From assembly GCF_001458735.1 (NCBI RefSeq), contig NZ_CZQA01000001.1, positions 1,736,001 through 1,800,000 of the forward strand: a stretch of DNA of 64,000 bases. Reading direction: 5' to 3'. Each line of letters starts with the position of its first letter. Position 1 is the first letter of the stretch. The position numbers and the translations under genes are program-made. The DNA is from Candidatus Nitrospira nitrosa (GTDB lineage: Bacteria; Nitrospirota; Nitrospiria; Nitrospirales; Nitrospiraceae). This document shows, piece by piece, positions 53,464-62,453 of this stretch. Below the pieces are notes generated by a model. The model worked only from the letters and a program-made list of their open reading frames with translations. It was not told the origin of the DNA and did not search any database.

Positions 53464-53591
53464 CGGAGGGGTATCCCAGGATTAGACTTGTGGTCATCGT
53501 AACGAAGGGGTAACGAGGCTGTCAAGAAACGACAATGAGGGATATCGTGGATGGAACGTGCTCCTGCCCGCCCACGCATCATCGTCCGGCG

Positions 53592-53621
53592 TTGACTTGC
53601 ATAAAATTCCCCTGCTAAGTT
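53592..53621 (+). promoter_or_regulatory. Sigma-70 type promoter of folD-metF-panB
   Basis: TTGACT (53592-53597) and TAAGTT (53616-53621) are 18 bases apart in the 200-base gap before folD. A leader of about 40 bases with GAGGGAGGAAG follows. Confidence 0.5.
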
Positions 53622-53663
53622 GCCAGAAAATTTACTGACTTACCTGCGAGAGGGAGGAAGATC

Positions 53664-54524
53664 GTGGCCGCACAATTGATTGATGGCAAAGCGTTGGCGC
53701 AACAGGTCCGTGATCGGTTGGCACAAGAATCGGCAGAGCTGTTGGCGAAAAAGAGTGTCGTGCCTGGTCTTGCCACCATCTTGGTGGGCGATGATCCTGC
53801 GTCACATGTCTACGTGAAGAACAAACAAAAGGCCTGTGAAATGGCCGGCATCTATGTTGACGACCACAAGCTCCCAGCCTCTACGAGTCAGGCCGACTTG
53901 TTGGCGCTTATCGAAAAAAAGAATACGGATCCCAAGATTCATGGCATCCTGGTTCAGCTACCCTTGCCCAAACATATCGACAGCAAAGTGGTTCTCGAAG
54001 CTGTTTCTCCGTTGAAGGATGCAGATGGGTTTCATCCCTACAACTTCGGTCGACTGGTAGAGGGACATCCCGTGTTTGAAGCTTGTACACCCAAGGGTGT
54101 GATTAAGATGATTGAGTCTGCAGGGGTGACCATTGAGGGAAAACGGGCGGTTGTCGTCGGACGGAGCAACATTGTGGGGAAGCCGCTGGCGCTGATGTTG
54201 CTGCAGCGGAACGCGACCGTCACTATTTGTCATTCAAAAACGAAGGATCTCCCAGCGGTCTGCCGCGAAGCCGACTTGTTGCTCGTCGCGATCGGGAAAG
54301 CGAAGTTTGTGACGGCGGACATGGTGCGCGAAGGAGCAGTGGTCATCGATGTGGGCACGAACAAGACGCCGGAGGGAAAGCTGTGCGGCGATGTGGATTT
54401 TGAGCCAGTGAAGCAAAAGGCTGGCTGGATCAGTCCCGTACCTGGGGGTGTGGGTCCCATGACAATTGCCATGTTGTTGGAGAATACGGTCGAGTCCGCG
54501 AAACGATCCGCAGGACTGAAATGA
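53664..54524 (+). CDS. folD: Methylenetetrahydrofolate dehydrogenase/cyclohydrolase FolD
   Basis: 286 residues, GTG start behind GAGGGAGGAAG. Conserved motifs include VGDDPASHVYVKNKQKAC with the catalytic Lys and Tyr, ILVQLPLPKHID, the NADP loop VVGRSNIVGKPLALMLL and PGGVGPMTIAML. It interconverts methylene- and formyl-tetrahydrofolate. It starts the folD-metF-panB group, in which metF follows after 10 bases, supplying one-carbon units that panB also uses. Confidence 0.97.
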   Translation: MAAQLIDGKALAQQVRDRLAQESAELLAKKSVVPGLATILVGDDPASHVYVKNKQKACEMAGIYVDDHKLPASTSQADLLALIEKKNTDPKIHGILVQLPLPKHIDSKVVLEAVSPLKDADGFHPYNFGRLVEGHPVFEACTPKGVIKMIESAGVTIEGKRAVVVGRSNIVGKPLALMLLQRNATVTICHSKTKDLPAVCREADLLLVAIGKAKFVTADMVREGAVVIDVGTNKTPEGKLCGDVDFEPVKQKAGWISPVPGGVGPMTIAMLLENTVESAKRSAGLK

Positions 54525-54534
54525 GAGGGCGAGC

Positions 54535-55422
54535 ATGAGCCGAGAGCCGCAGCGTTTGATCGATGTCCTGAATCGCGGGACCTTCGCCGTCACCGTTGAG
54601 TATAACCCTCCCAAAGGGACGAATATCTCCGCAGTCCTCGAGAATGCCAAACAGCTGGTGGGGCGTGTCCACGGCGTGAATATTACCGACAACACCGCCG
54701 CAGTCGTTCGAGCCGGCTCGCTTCCAGTCTGTCGCTTACTGTATGAGTTGGGACATGATCCTGTGATGCAACTGACCTGTCGTGACCGCAATCGGATTGC
54801 CATGCAATCGGATCTGATGGGCGCCCACATGCTGGGGATCAGAAACATTTTGTGCCTCACGGGCGATTATCCCACGGTGGGAGACCACAAAGAAGCCAAG
54901 CCGGTCTATGACCTTGATTCGGTCCAAGTCATGCAGCTGGTGCAAGGCCTGAATAATGGTAAAGATATGATGGGTAACAAGCTGGACGGGTCCACGGCGT
55001 TCACCATCGGGGCAGCCGTCACACCGGAGGCCGATCTCGTCGGGCCGGTATTGGCAAAATTTGAAGTGAAAGTGAAAGCCGGTGCCCAGTTTTTCCAGAC
55101 CCAAGCGGTCTATAACCCTGATGTCTTTGCCAGCTTTATGAAACAGGTTCAGCCATTCAAGGTGAAGGTGCTGGCGGGAATTCTCGTCTTGCGGAATCAC
55201 AAGATGGCCGAATTCATGAATGCCAATATCCCAGGCATGTCCGTGCCGCAAGAGATGATTGATGAACTCAAGGCCGCCGGTGATCGGTCTGAAGATGTCG
55301 GGGTCGATATTGCGGTGCGATCAATCAAGGCGGTTCGCCCCCATTGTGATGGAGTCCACCTCATGGCGATCAAGGCCACGCATCGATTGGCTGAGATCAT
55401 CACCAAGGCAGAACTGGGCTGA
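54535..55422 (+). CDS. metF: Methylenetetrahydrofolate reductase (MetF-type)
   Basis: 295 residues, single TIM-barrel MTHFR of MetF length. VTVEYNPPKGTN is the family N-terminal strand with the catalytic Glu, NITDNTAAVVRAGSLPVC and MQLTCRDRNRIAMQSDL match the folate and FAD site, and CLTGDYPTVGDH follows. There is no Cys-rich C-terminal domain; a separate protein carrying that domain is encoded at 60847-61095. Starts 10 bases after folD and shares a base with panB. Confidence 0.95.
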   Translation: MSREPQRLIDVLNRGTFAVTVEYNPPKGTNISAVLENAKQLVGRVHGVNITDNTAAVVRAGSLPVCRLLYELGHDPVMQLTCRDRNRIAMQSDLMGAHMLGIRNILCLTGDYPTVGDHKEAKPVYDLDSVQVMQLVQGLNNGKDMMGNKLDGSTAFTIGAAVTPEADLVGPVLAKFEVKVKAGAQFFQTQAVYNPDVFASFMKQVQPFKVKVLAGILVLRNHKMAEFMNANIPGMSVPQEMIDELKAAGDRSEDVGVDIAVRSIKAVRPHCDGVHLMAIKATHRLAEIITKAELG

Positions 55423-56210
55423 TGACGATCCTCGAAGTCCAGCAGTATAAACGAGAACGTAAGAAGCTCGTCGTCGTCACGGCCTACGATGCGTTGTTTG
55501 CAGGCATCGTCGAGCAAGCGGGTATCCGGGTCATCTTAGTTGGAGATTCCCTCGGTGTGGTCGTGCAGGGAAAGGCCAATACGCTTTCTGTGACGATGGA
55601 GGACATGCTCTACCACACCAAACTAGTGGCGGGCGCTGCGCCACGCGCTCTGGTCATCGGTGATATGCCGTTTATGTCCTATCAAGTCAGCACCGAAGAA
55701 GCGGTGCGTAACGCAGGCCGATTGCTCCAAGCCGGCGCCGCCGCGGTCAAGCTCGAAGGCGGCGCCGTCATGGCTGATCGGGTCAAAGCGATAACCAGTC
55801 TGGGGATTCCCGTCGTGGGCCATCTGGGCATGACGCCCCAATCCGTTCATTCGCTCGGTGGGTATAAAGTCCAAGGGAAGGTGGAGGATCAAGCCGCCAA
55901 GTTGCTGGACGATGCAAGAGCGCTTGAAGCGGCTGGAGCATTTGCTCTTGTGTTGGAGGCGATCCCGGCTGAGCTTGCCAGAAGGGTCACTCAGGCGCTG
56001 TCGATCTCCACCATCGGGATTGGGGCTGGGCCGCATTGTGACGGCCAAGTTCTTGTGCTCTACGATCTCCTCGGTCTCTTCGATACCTTCGTCCCAAAAT
56101 TCGTGAAGACCTACGCGCATCTGAAAACGGACGCGCTCCAAGCCTTGAGCCGGTACAAAGAAGAAGTCGAGCAGGGGAGATTTCCGAGCGACTCGGAGAG
56201 CTATCATTGA
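55422..56210 (+). CDS. panB: 3-methyl-2-oxobutanoate hydroxymethyltransferase
   Basis: 262 residues, full-length PanB. VVTAYDALFAGIVEQAGI, VGDSLGVVVQGKANTLSV with metal-binding Asp, GDMPFMSY, VKLEGGAVMADRVKAI, GHLGMTPQSVHSLGGYKVQG and the IGIGAGPHCDGQVLVLYDLLG stretch are all typical. It uses methylene-tetrahydrofolate to make ketopantoate for CoA synthesis, which explains the neighbourhood of folD and metF. Overlaps metF by one base. Confidence 0.97.
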   Translation: MTILEVQQYKRERKKLVVVTAYDALFAGIVEQAGIRVILVGDSLGVVVQGKANTLSVTMEDMLYHTKLVAGAAPRALVIGDMPFMSYQVSTEEAVRNAGRLLQAGAAAVKLEGGAVMADRVKAITSLGIPVVGHLGMTPQSVHSLGGYKVQGKVEDQAAKLLDDARALEAAGAFALVLEAIPAELARRVTQALSISTIGIGAGPHCDGQVLVLYDLLGLFDTFVPKFVKTYAHLKTDALQALSRYKEEVEQGRFPSDSESYH

Positions 56211-56217
56211 CCGGTAG

Positions 56218-57036
56218 TTAGTCTCGGCCGGTTACCGCAGTGCATGGCACCTGGAAAAAGCTCTGGTCTTCCAGGCATACGGCAGTGAGCTCCCTTCCCC
56301 ACACGCAACCACTATCGATCGAGAGAAGATGGTCTTCGCGGTGAAGCCCTAAGGCAGCCCAGTGACCGCAGACAATCGTTGTGTCGAGATGCTTCCGGTT
56401 CTCGATCGTAAACCAAGGAAAGTATCCAGAGGGGATATGGTCTGGAGATCCGTTATATGCCGACTCCATACGACCATCAGGTGAACAGGCTCGGAGTCGT
56501 GTCAAGACCTTGATGATGGTCGCGAGGCGGGTCAGGCCAGTCAAGCCTGACGACCATTGAAGGTGTTTGCTGGGATACAAGGCTTTGAGAATATCTCGGT
56601 AGAAAGGGCCCTGTAAGCCGGTCTCAACCTCACGCGCCAGTTTCTCCGCGTCATCGACTGTCCATTGCGGGAGCAAACCCGCATGGACCATCGTAAAAGA
56701 GCCTTCGCGATAGAGCAGGTGCTGGTGCCGTAGCCATGTGAGGAGCTCGTCGCGATCGGGTGCGTCAAGGATGGGTTGCAGGGTGTCCTCGGGGCGAAGC
56801 CTGACAATATTCTCGGCCACAGACAAAAGGAATAGGTCATGGTTGCCCAAGACGGCAACCGCTCTCTCTCCAAGTTGTTTGATCAAGCGGAGGACACTCA
56901 GTGAATCGGGGCCACGGTTGACCAGATCGCCGACAAACCAGAGGCGATCCCTGGAAGAATCAAATCGAATGTGCTGGAGGAGACGTTGCAAGGGCTCGTA
57001 ACAACCCTGCACATCACCGATCGCGTAGGTGGCCAT
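56218..57036 (-). CDS. apaH: Symmetrical bis(5'-nucleosyl)-tetraphosphatase ApaH
   Basis: 272 residues from the ATG at 57036 (MATYAIGDVQGC); the open frame continues 66 codons upstream without similarity and is discounted. Metallophosphatase motifs GDVQGCYEPLQ, FVGDLVNRGPDSLSV and LGNHDLFLL are clear, with the ApaH-type FPWFTIENR and IVCGHWAALGL toward the C-terminus. It hydrolyses Ap4A to ADP, a stress-alarmone turnover. It converges on panB, 7 bases away. Confidence 0.95.
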   Translation of the reverse strand: MATYAIGDVQGCYEPLQRLLQHIRFDSSRDRLWFVGDLVNRGPDSLSVLRLIKQLGERAVAVLGNHDLFLLSVAENIVRLRPEDTLQPILDAPDRDELLTWLRHQHLLYREGSFTMVHAGLLPQWTVDDAEKLAREVETGLQGPFYRDILKALYPSKHLQWSSGLTGLTRLATIIKVLTRLRACSPDGRMESAYNGSPDHIPSGYFPWFTIENRKHLDTTIVCGHWAALGLHREDHLLSIDSGCVWGRELTAVCLEDQSFFQVPCTAVTGRD

Positions 57037-57137
57037 GAGTCGTCCTGAGGGTACCGCGGCGTGTCTGACGGTGCAAGCACTTTGCTGCGGAATTCTGGTC
57101 GTTTTCAGTCGTGAAGCTTCACGGTATGCCGCGCGTG

Positions 57138-60044
57138 TCAAGCCGCGTTTTCCAACCAGGGCGCCAATGCGTGATGCAGCTGATCGAAGGTAAAAGGTTT
57201 GGCCAGGTATCCATCCATCCCGGCCGCCAGGCACTGTTCTCGATCGCCTTCCATCGCATTGGCTGTGAGCGCGACAATGGGGAGATGGCGGCGATGGGGG
57301 CGGCGGCTTTCTCGTTCGCGAATCAACCGCGAAGCGTTCAAGCCATCAAGGTTCGGCATCTGGCAATCCATGAGAATCAAATCGTAGGGTCGGGCGTTGA
57401 CTGCATCGAGCACTTCCTGTCCGTCTTCAGCAATATCCACCGTACATCCCAACAACTCCAGCATCGCCACGGCGATTTCACGGTTCACGACATTGTCTTC
57501 TGCGAGCAAGACTGTTCCGTGGAGAGTGGCTGGAGCCTGTTGAAGCGCTGCTAGGACGGATGACATTTTCTTCTCCGGACCAACCTCCAGCGGAACGGTA
57601 AACCCGAACGTCGAGCCGAGACCGGGTGTGCTTTCGAGATCAACGGTTCCTCCCATCAGGTGAACAAGCTGTTTGACGATTGTGAGACCGAGACCCGTTC
57701 CTCCAAACTTGCGGGTCGTCGATCCGTCTGCTTGGGCAAATGCGTCGAAAACGTGGGCCTGGGATTCACATGGGATGCCGATACCGGTATCACGAACCGT
57801 GACACGAAGCAGGATCTGTTCCGGATCACGCTTGAGGCAGTCTGCGATCACGGCGATTGATCCGGTGGCGGTAAATTTAATGGAGTTTCCGATCAGATTC
57901 AGTAGGATTTGCCTGAGTCGTGTCGGATCTCCCCGGAGCACCGTGGGAATGGTCGGCGTTACTGTGGCGGATAGGGAAAGCCCCTTTTGGCGAGCGGCTT
58001 CTGAAAAAAGCTTGACTGCATCATCAAGGAGGTGAGAGAGGTCGATATCGGTGTGCTCAAGCTGGAGCTTCCCGGCCTCGATCTTTGAGTAATCCAGAAT
58101 GTCATTGATGATTGTGAGTAATGAGGCAGCAGATTGTTGCACGGTATGAGCCATATGGCGTTGTTTCTCAGTGAGAGGAGTCGCCAGGAGCAGTTCGGTC
58201 ATGCCGAGAACTCCGTTCATGGGGGTACGGATTTCATGGCTCATATTGGCCAGGAATTGAGACTTTGCGACACTGGCCGCTTCGGCGGCATCTTTCGCAA
58301 GCGTCAATTCTTGTTGAACAACCTTGAGCGTCGTAATGTCCGAGGCGACACCCAGGAAACTCGTGATCGTCCCTTCCGGATTGCGTAGCGCGGTAATCGT
58401 CAGGAGGACGGTAAGTCGACTGCCGTCCTTTCTGATGTAGGTCCACTCGTGGGTATTGGGAAGGTCTCGACGACATTTTTCGACGAAGACGTTAAAGCCG
58501 GGCTCCAAGTCGATACCAAGCTCTGCGGAAAAGGCCTGGGCACGTGCCACCACTTCCTGGGGATCGTGGAAAACTGCAGGTGTCAATTTCCCAACCAATT
58601 CGTCGGCCGAATAGCCTAAGAGCTGTTCGGCGGCAGGATTGAACACACGGATGATTCCATCTGGGGTCGCTGATATGATGGCGTGCCCGGCATTGTCTAG
58701 GATTGCCTTCTGAAACTCCGACAAGTCGCGAAGCGCTTGTTCGGCACGTTTTTGTTCGCTGATGTCTCGTACGGTTGCCTGTAAGCCTGTCTTTCCCTGG
58801 AGGGTAATCCGTGTCAGGAGCACGGTGGCAGGAAACGCTGGGCCGTTGATACGCCGGTGCATCCATTCAAAATAGTGGGACCCCTCTTGCATAGCTCTCT
58901 GGATTACCGTGGGCGCTTTGCTGGTAGAGAGTTCGCCGTCTGCTTGAACAGGCGGGGAGACATCCCAGGGGCCTAGTGAGGTGAAGTGCTCGGCACTATC
59001 TGCGCCAAAGAGATCAACGGTTGCGGGATTACAGGCTGTGAATTTCCACTCCGGTGGAAATAAGAGCATGATGGCATCCCGTGATGATTCAAAAATCCCA
59101 CGATATTTCGTTTCATTCTCCCGGAGAGTCAATTCTGCCTGAGCTCGTTCTGCAGTTTCCCGCTTTAGATCGTCGACGGTATCGTTTAGTTGCGACGTCT
59201 GACTTGTGACGGCATTCCCGAGCCAAGACGTGAATGTCTGTATCAAGTCAGTCTGCCTGGTCAAAAGCCCAAGGGTATGGTTGATGAGTGCGACCGTTCG
59301 CTCGATTTCTCCGCATTGAGATGGAAGGGTGAACGTGGGATCCGTTCCAGGGGCTTCGATCGAAGGTTTCAAGTCAGGAAATTGCTGGGTGAGCGAGGTC
59401 AATGTCGTTTGCAATCGGGTAGCTGTATCGCGAAAGAGGGCGGAGATGCGATGCATGCTGAATAGAGCGAGGAGTACAGTCGATCCGATCAAGAAGACCC
59501 CGGTCAGAATTGATCCCTGTGTTGCAAGAGTCACTTGCCGCTGCATCTTGGCGAGGGGAAACTCGATGCGAACCCATCCCGTAATCAGCTGTCCATTTCG
59601 AAGCGGCTCGACGGCCACGAGGAAGTGGGATTCATGGGATAAGGTATCGTATCCAATAATTTCGCTTCCCTGTTCCCGTGCCTGAGTCGTGTGGGAATCG
59701 GTCACGGTGTGTCCGACCCGTCCCGGTTCAGTGGAGGCAATGATCATCCGGTCGACATCCAACAGATCCACGCGGGCAATGTCTGGATCATCGTGATAGC
59801 TATCCAAGACCGATTGAAGCAGGTGCAGGTTCTCGTTAGGGGCGACGGCTCTCAATATCGTGAACGTACGTCCGATGGTGTGGGCATGGGATCGTGTGGC
59901 TTCTTCGAGCGAGGTCCTGATCTCGTCCAATCGCCATGCGGTGGCGACGAGTAAAATGATTCCCAAGAGTAATGAGAGTGTAACTATGGTGCGCAGACGA
60001 ATGTCTTGCCGCCAGAGGGCACGAAGGTGACTGAACAACGACAT
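57138..60044 (-). CDS. Hybrid sensor histidine kinase/response regulator
   Basis: 968 residues. Two membrane segments (about 18-37 and 178-197) enclose a periplasmic sensor region of about 140 residues. Then two PAS domains (about 310-430 and 440-575), HisKA with His603 in MSHEIRTPMNGVLG, a HATPase domain (about 690-820; DTGIGIP, GGTGLGL) and a receiver domain (about 845-965) with Asp893 in LMDCQMPNLDG. No HPt domain or output domain, so it needs a separate phosphotransfer partner. The signal is unknown. Confidence 0.92.
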   Translation of the reverse strand: MSLFSHLRALWRQDIRLRTIVTLSLLLGIILLVATAWRLDEIRTSLEEATRSHAHTIGRTFTILRAVAPNENLHLLQSVLDSYHDDPDIARVDLLDVDRMIIASTEPGRVGHTVTDSHTTQAREQGSEIIGYDTLSHESHFLVAVEPLRNGQLITGWVRIEFPLAKMQRQVTLATQGSILTGVFLIGSTVLLALFSMHRISALFRDTATRLQTTLTSLTQQFPDLKPSIEAPGTDPTFTLPSQCGEIERTVALINHTLGLLTRQTDLIQTFTSWLGNAVTSQTSQLNDTVDDLKRETAERAQAELTLRENETKYRGIFESSRDAIMLLFPPEWKFTACNPATVDLFGADSAEHFTSLGPWDVSPPVQADGELSTSKAPTVIQRAMQEGSHYFEWMHRRINGPAFPATVLLTRITLQGKTGLQATVRDISEQKRAEQALRDLSEFQKAILDNAGHAIISATPDGIIRVFNPAAEQLLGYSADELVGKLTPAVFHDPQEVVARAQAFSAELGIDLEPGFNVFVEKCRRDLPNTHEWTYIRKDGSRLTVLLTITALRNPEGTITSFLGVASDITTLKVVQQELTLAKDAAEAASVAKSQFLANMSHEIRTPMNGVLGMTELLLATPLTEKQRHMAHTVQQSAASLLTIINDILDYSKIEAGKLQLEHTDIDLSHLLDDAVKLFSEAARQKGLSLSATVTPTIPTVLRGDPTRLRQILLNLIGNSIKFTATGSIAVIADCLKRDPEQILLRVTVRDTGIGIPCESQAHVFDAFAQADGSTTRKFGGTGLGLTIVKQLVHLMGGTVDLESTPGLGSTFGFTVPLEVGPEKKMSSVLAALQQAPATLHGTVLLAEDNVVNREIAVAMLELLGCTVDIAEDGQEVLDAVNARPYDLILMDCQMPNLDGLNASRLIRERESRRPHRRHLPIVALTANAMEGDREQCLAAGMDGYLAKPFTFDQLHHALAPWLENAA

Positions 60045-60401
60045 GGCTGATCGCTAGATGAGAGGTCTAGTCAACGCTCCACACGTTCGGACCCGGGGTG
60101 TCCTTTCCCGCACGAACGTCGCGTGTGCCGTACTCATATAAGATGAGACACCATCTCCTAAAGAAATGCGAGCATTTTCCAATATGCCAAGCGGGTCAAC
60201 GGCATCCGATGGTGTGTCTCTGCAATGCACACTGCATTGCTTTGGGATGTGGGCCTGCACCAGTCCGCTCTCCAGCGACCGATATGTTCTGCTAACCAGA
60301 GCCAGGGAAGACGATATGGGGATGTGGACGGGAAGGTTCCCGCCAGGCCAGCAATGCTCCGAAGGCGACCAGCCATGAGCAGAGGGGAGTCCTTGGGGAA
60401 G
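60045..60401. other. Gap between hybrid kinase and queF
   Basis: 357 bases without a convincing gene. A minus-strand open frame (60158-60436) overlaps queF and has no family resemblance; another minus-strand phase near 60280-60390 encodes a short hydrophobic stretch that ends without a start. The kinase promoter should be here, but I cannot place a firm -35/-10 pair. Confidence 0.5.
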
Positions 60402-60833
60402 CTAGGCTTTCCGAGTCTGCGGATATCGGGCTTCAATTTTGCTGGAAAGCCCGCCTCGTGCCGTGAAAGTACCAGTCACTGTTGCCCACACAGGTCGACA
60501 GGATTTGACGATATCCTGGAGGATGCGGTTCACGGCGTTCTCATAGAAAATCCCGAGATTCCGGTACGCGTGGATGTACATTTTGAGTGCCTTGAGTTCA
60601 AGGCACTCTTTATCCGGCATGTAGTGCAGCGTGATCGTGCCGAAATCCGGCAAATTTGTTTTAGGGCAGATCGCCGTATACTCTGGAATTTCGATGGTAA
60701 TTTCATACCCCTCATACTGATTGGGGAAGGTTTCAATCTCGGGCAAGGGGGCGGTGATGCCGCTTTTGGCATGCCGCTCATTGTAGCCGAGCTTGGTGGC
60801 CTTAGGTTTTCTTGCGACTGTTTCACGTTTCAC
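60402..60833 (-). CDS. queF: NADPH-dependent 7-cyano-7-deazaguanine reductase QueF
   Basis: 143 residues, unimodular (Bacillus-type) QueF. Catalytic Cys56 and Asp63 are in YTAICPKTNLPDFGTI, and the signature ECLELKALKMYIHAYRNLGI follows the family pattern. It reduces preQ0 to preQ1 for queuosine. The only start candidates are GTGs; an in-frame TGA lies a few codons upstream. The chosen GTG (60833) sits inside a triple 7-bp repeat. The MTHFR-C gene lies 13 bases upstream on the same strand. Confidence 0.93.
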   Translation of the reverse strand: MKRETVARKPKATKLGYNERHAKSGITAPLPEIETFPNQYEGYEITIEIPEYTAICPKTNLPDFGTITLHYMPDKECLELKALKMYIHAYRNLGIFYENAVNRILQDIVKSCRPVWATVTGTFTARGGLSSKIEARYPQTRKA

Positions 60834-60841
60834 GTTTCACG
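60821..60841. repeat. Tandem 7-bp repeat (3 copies) over the queF start
   Basis: TTTCACG occurs three times in tandem on the plus strand (GTGAAAC-type units on the coding strand). Each unit offers a GTG in a different frame. The unit length is not a multiple of three, so slippage would move the frame upstream of the in-use start. Confidence 0.6.
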
Positions 60842-60846
60842 CCTCA

Positions 60847-61095
60847 CTACACTTGTTTCATCCATTCAGTCTGACCGATCTTTTCCAGTTCGAGGTACAG
60901 GGAGACCCATGGACACTTCATCTCAGGGTAGACCTCGCACAGTCCACCTTTTCGGACTCCTCCGCAGGGACCATGTGCCATGAATTTAGGGCACTCGGCC
61001 TTAAGTGTGTTATCAGGAATCGGGGGGCGCTTATGCACTCCACCAACATGAGTCCCAGCCTCGTCTTCGCCGGGGATTAGTACTCGCAGTGCCAT
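60847..61095 (-). CDS. Stand-alone MTHFR C-terminal-domain protein
   Basis: 82 residues from the ATG at 61095; a start 12 codons earlier is possible. Four cysteines (Cys35, Cys44, Cys53, Cys61) lie in AECPKFMAHGPCGGVRKGG and LCEVYPEMKCPWVSLYLELE. This resembles the C-terminal domain (MTHFR_C, PF12225 type) found at the end of MetF homologues or in separate MetV-like proteins in acetogens. It may bind zinc or iron-sulphur and help electron input to MetF at 54535. Assignment is by pattern only. Confidence 0.7.
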   Translation of the reverse strand: MALRVLIPGEDEAGTHVGGVHKRPPIPDNTLKAECPKFMAHGPCGGVRKGGLCEVYPEMKCPWVSLYLELEKIGQTEWMKQV

Positions 61096-61538
61096 ACACC
61101 GCAGTGTAAACAGATTGTGGTAGATCGGCAATCTCTAAACAGGAATTGCCATGCATAAGCCAAGCAATCTCTCAGCAACCAGTTCCATCACTTGGGGCAA
61201 ATGGCCTACGTCCGACCGTCGGGCCTAGGTCTTCTTTTGAAAACCTTGGGCCCTCTTTGAAGTTGCGTTGATTTTCGTGACGTTATACTATCCTTGGGGA
61301 TTTGTGGCAGCCTGCAGGCCGGTGGAGTAACCGGCTGTGCAGAGAAAAGGCCGTACAAACATTGACAGTCTTTTTTCAGCTTTGCTAGGATGCCCAAGGG
61401 TTGGTGGTTCGGTTAGGGCGTGCCGAATAGTTCAAACCCTCAAGTCCTCAAGCTTTCTTTCGTGAGTCATGGTGTCGGTAGCGTGGCGAAAATATGCGCA
61501 ACGGTATGCCGTTGCCAACGATATAAGGGAGGTGCCTA
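61096..61538. other. Regulatory gap before the oxidoreductase cluster
   Basis: 443 bases between divergent MTHFR-C and the oxidoreductase beta gene. It contains the strong promoter at 61362-61391 and a second possible -10 (TATACT, 61284-61289) with a poor -35 fifteen bases before it. After the strong promoter a leader of about 140 bases precedes the beta gene. I see no open frame worth calling. Confidence 0.5.
61362..61391 (+). promoter_or_regulatory. Sigma-70 type promoter of the oxidoreductase operon
   Basis: TTGACA (61362-61367) and TAGGAT (61386-61391) are 18 bases apart. Transcription would start near 61398, leaving a leader of about 140 bases with AAGGGAGGTG just before the beta gene. 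Confidence 0.65.
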
Positions 61539-62432
61539 ATGAGCCTTGATTATGTCAAGTTCTCCAACGGATTTGAAAAGTTTATGCCGAAGGAATATCG
61601 AGATTTGGTAGAGCATGGACCGTTTGGAAAGAAGGTCTCGGTTTCACAGGTGGGTAGTTTCAAGGAAGTCCTCGAAGAGCATCCCATGTGTGCGGGTTGC
61701 GCGATGACTCTCTTCATTCGCCTGGCCATGGTGGCGTTCCCCAATCCGGAAGACACGATTACCGTCGGGACCGCCGGTTGTGGTCGTCTCGCTATTTCAC
61801 AAGCTGCGATCCCCTTTGTCTATGGTAACTACGGAGATCAAAACGGAGTGGCGAGCGGCCTTTCACGTGGCCTCCGCCTTCGCTTCGGCGACAAGCCTAA
61901 AGATGTGGTCGTGATGGCCGGCGACGGAGGAACAGCCGACATCGGATTCCAGCAGGTGCTCCATTCGTGGTTCCGCAAGGAACGATTTACGACCATCATG
62001 TTGGACAATGAAGTCTATGGAAATACCGGTGGCCAAGAGAGCGGTATGACCAACCGCGGTGCGGTGTTGAAGATGGCCCCTCTCGGGAAGAAGTTTGAGA
62101 AGATGGATATGCTGCAGATGGCGAAGGTCGCGGGTTGTGCCTATGTGGCCACTGTGGTGCCGAATAATCCACGTCGTGTGGAAAGCGTCATCAAGAAAGC
62201 CGTGCTGATCGCACGCGAAGTGGGATCGACCTATATTCAAGCATACACATCGTGCAACATTGAGTATGCCATTCCAACCGACAAGGTCATGGAAGATGCG
62301 AAAACGGTTGAAAATGATCGATATCAGTTCACGGAGTATGTCAGTGAAGAAGCGAAGCAGTACCTCACTGAGCGCTATGGCTACAAGGAATTTCTTGCCA
62401 AGCCGGCTGCTGCAATTCCTAACAAGGCCTAA
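61539..62432 (+). CDS. 2-oxoacid:ferredoxin oxidoreductase, beta subunit
   Basis: 297 residues. It matches the TPP-binding subunit of pyruvate or 2-oxoglutarate:ferredoxin oxidoreductases: a CxxC (Cys51, Cys54) in HPMCAGCAMTLF, TVGTAGCGRL, the TPP/Mg motif VVMAGDGGTADIGFQQ and MLDNEVYGNTGGQESGM. It would combine with the gamma, delta-like and further subunits in this operon. Which 2-oxoacid is used cannot be read from the sequence. It is preceded by a strong ribosome binding site (GGGAGGTG). Confidence 0.92.
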   Translation: MSLDYVKFSNGFEKFMPKEYRDLVEHGPFGKKVSVSQVGSFKEVLEEHPMCAGCAMTLFIRLAMVAFPNPEDTITVGTAGCGRLAISQAAIPFVYGNYGDQNGVASGLSRGLRLRFGDKPKDVVVMAGDGGTADIGFQQVLHSWFRKERFTTIMLDNEVYGNTGGQESGMTNRGAVLKMAPLGKKFEKMDMLQMAKVAGCAYVATVVPNNPRRVESVIKKAVLIAREVGSTYIQAYTSCNIEYAIPTDKVMEDAKTVENDRYQFTEYVSEEAKQYLTERYGYKEFLAKPAAAIPNKA

Positions 62433-62453
62433 GCGAACGAAGGAGAGTCCACG

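Noticed and set aside
60158-60436. Minus-strand frame overlapping queF.
   Set aside because: Out of phase with queF, no family resemblance.
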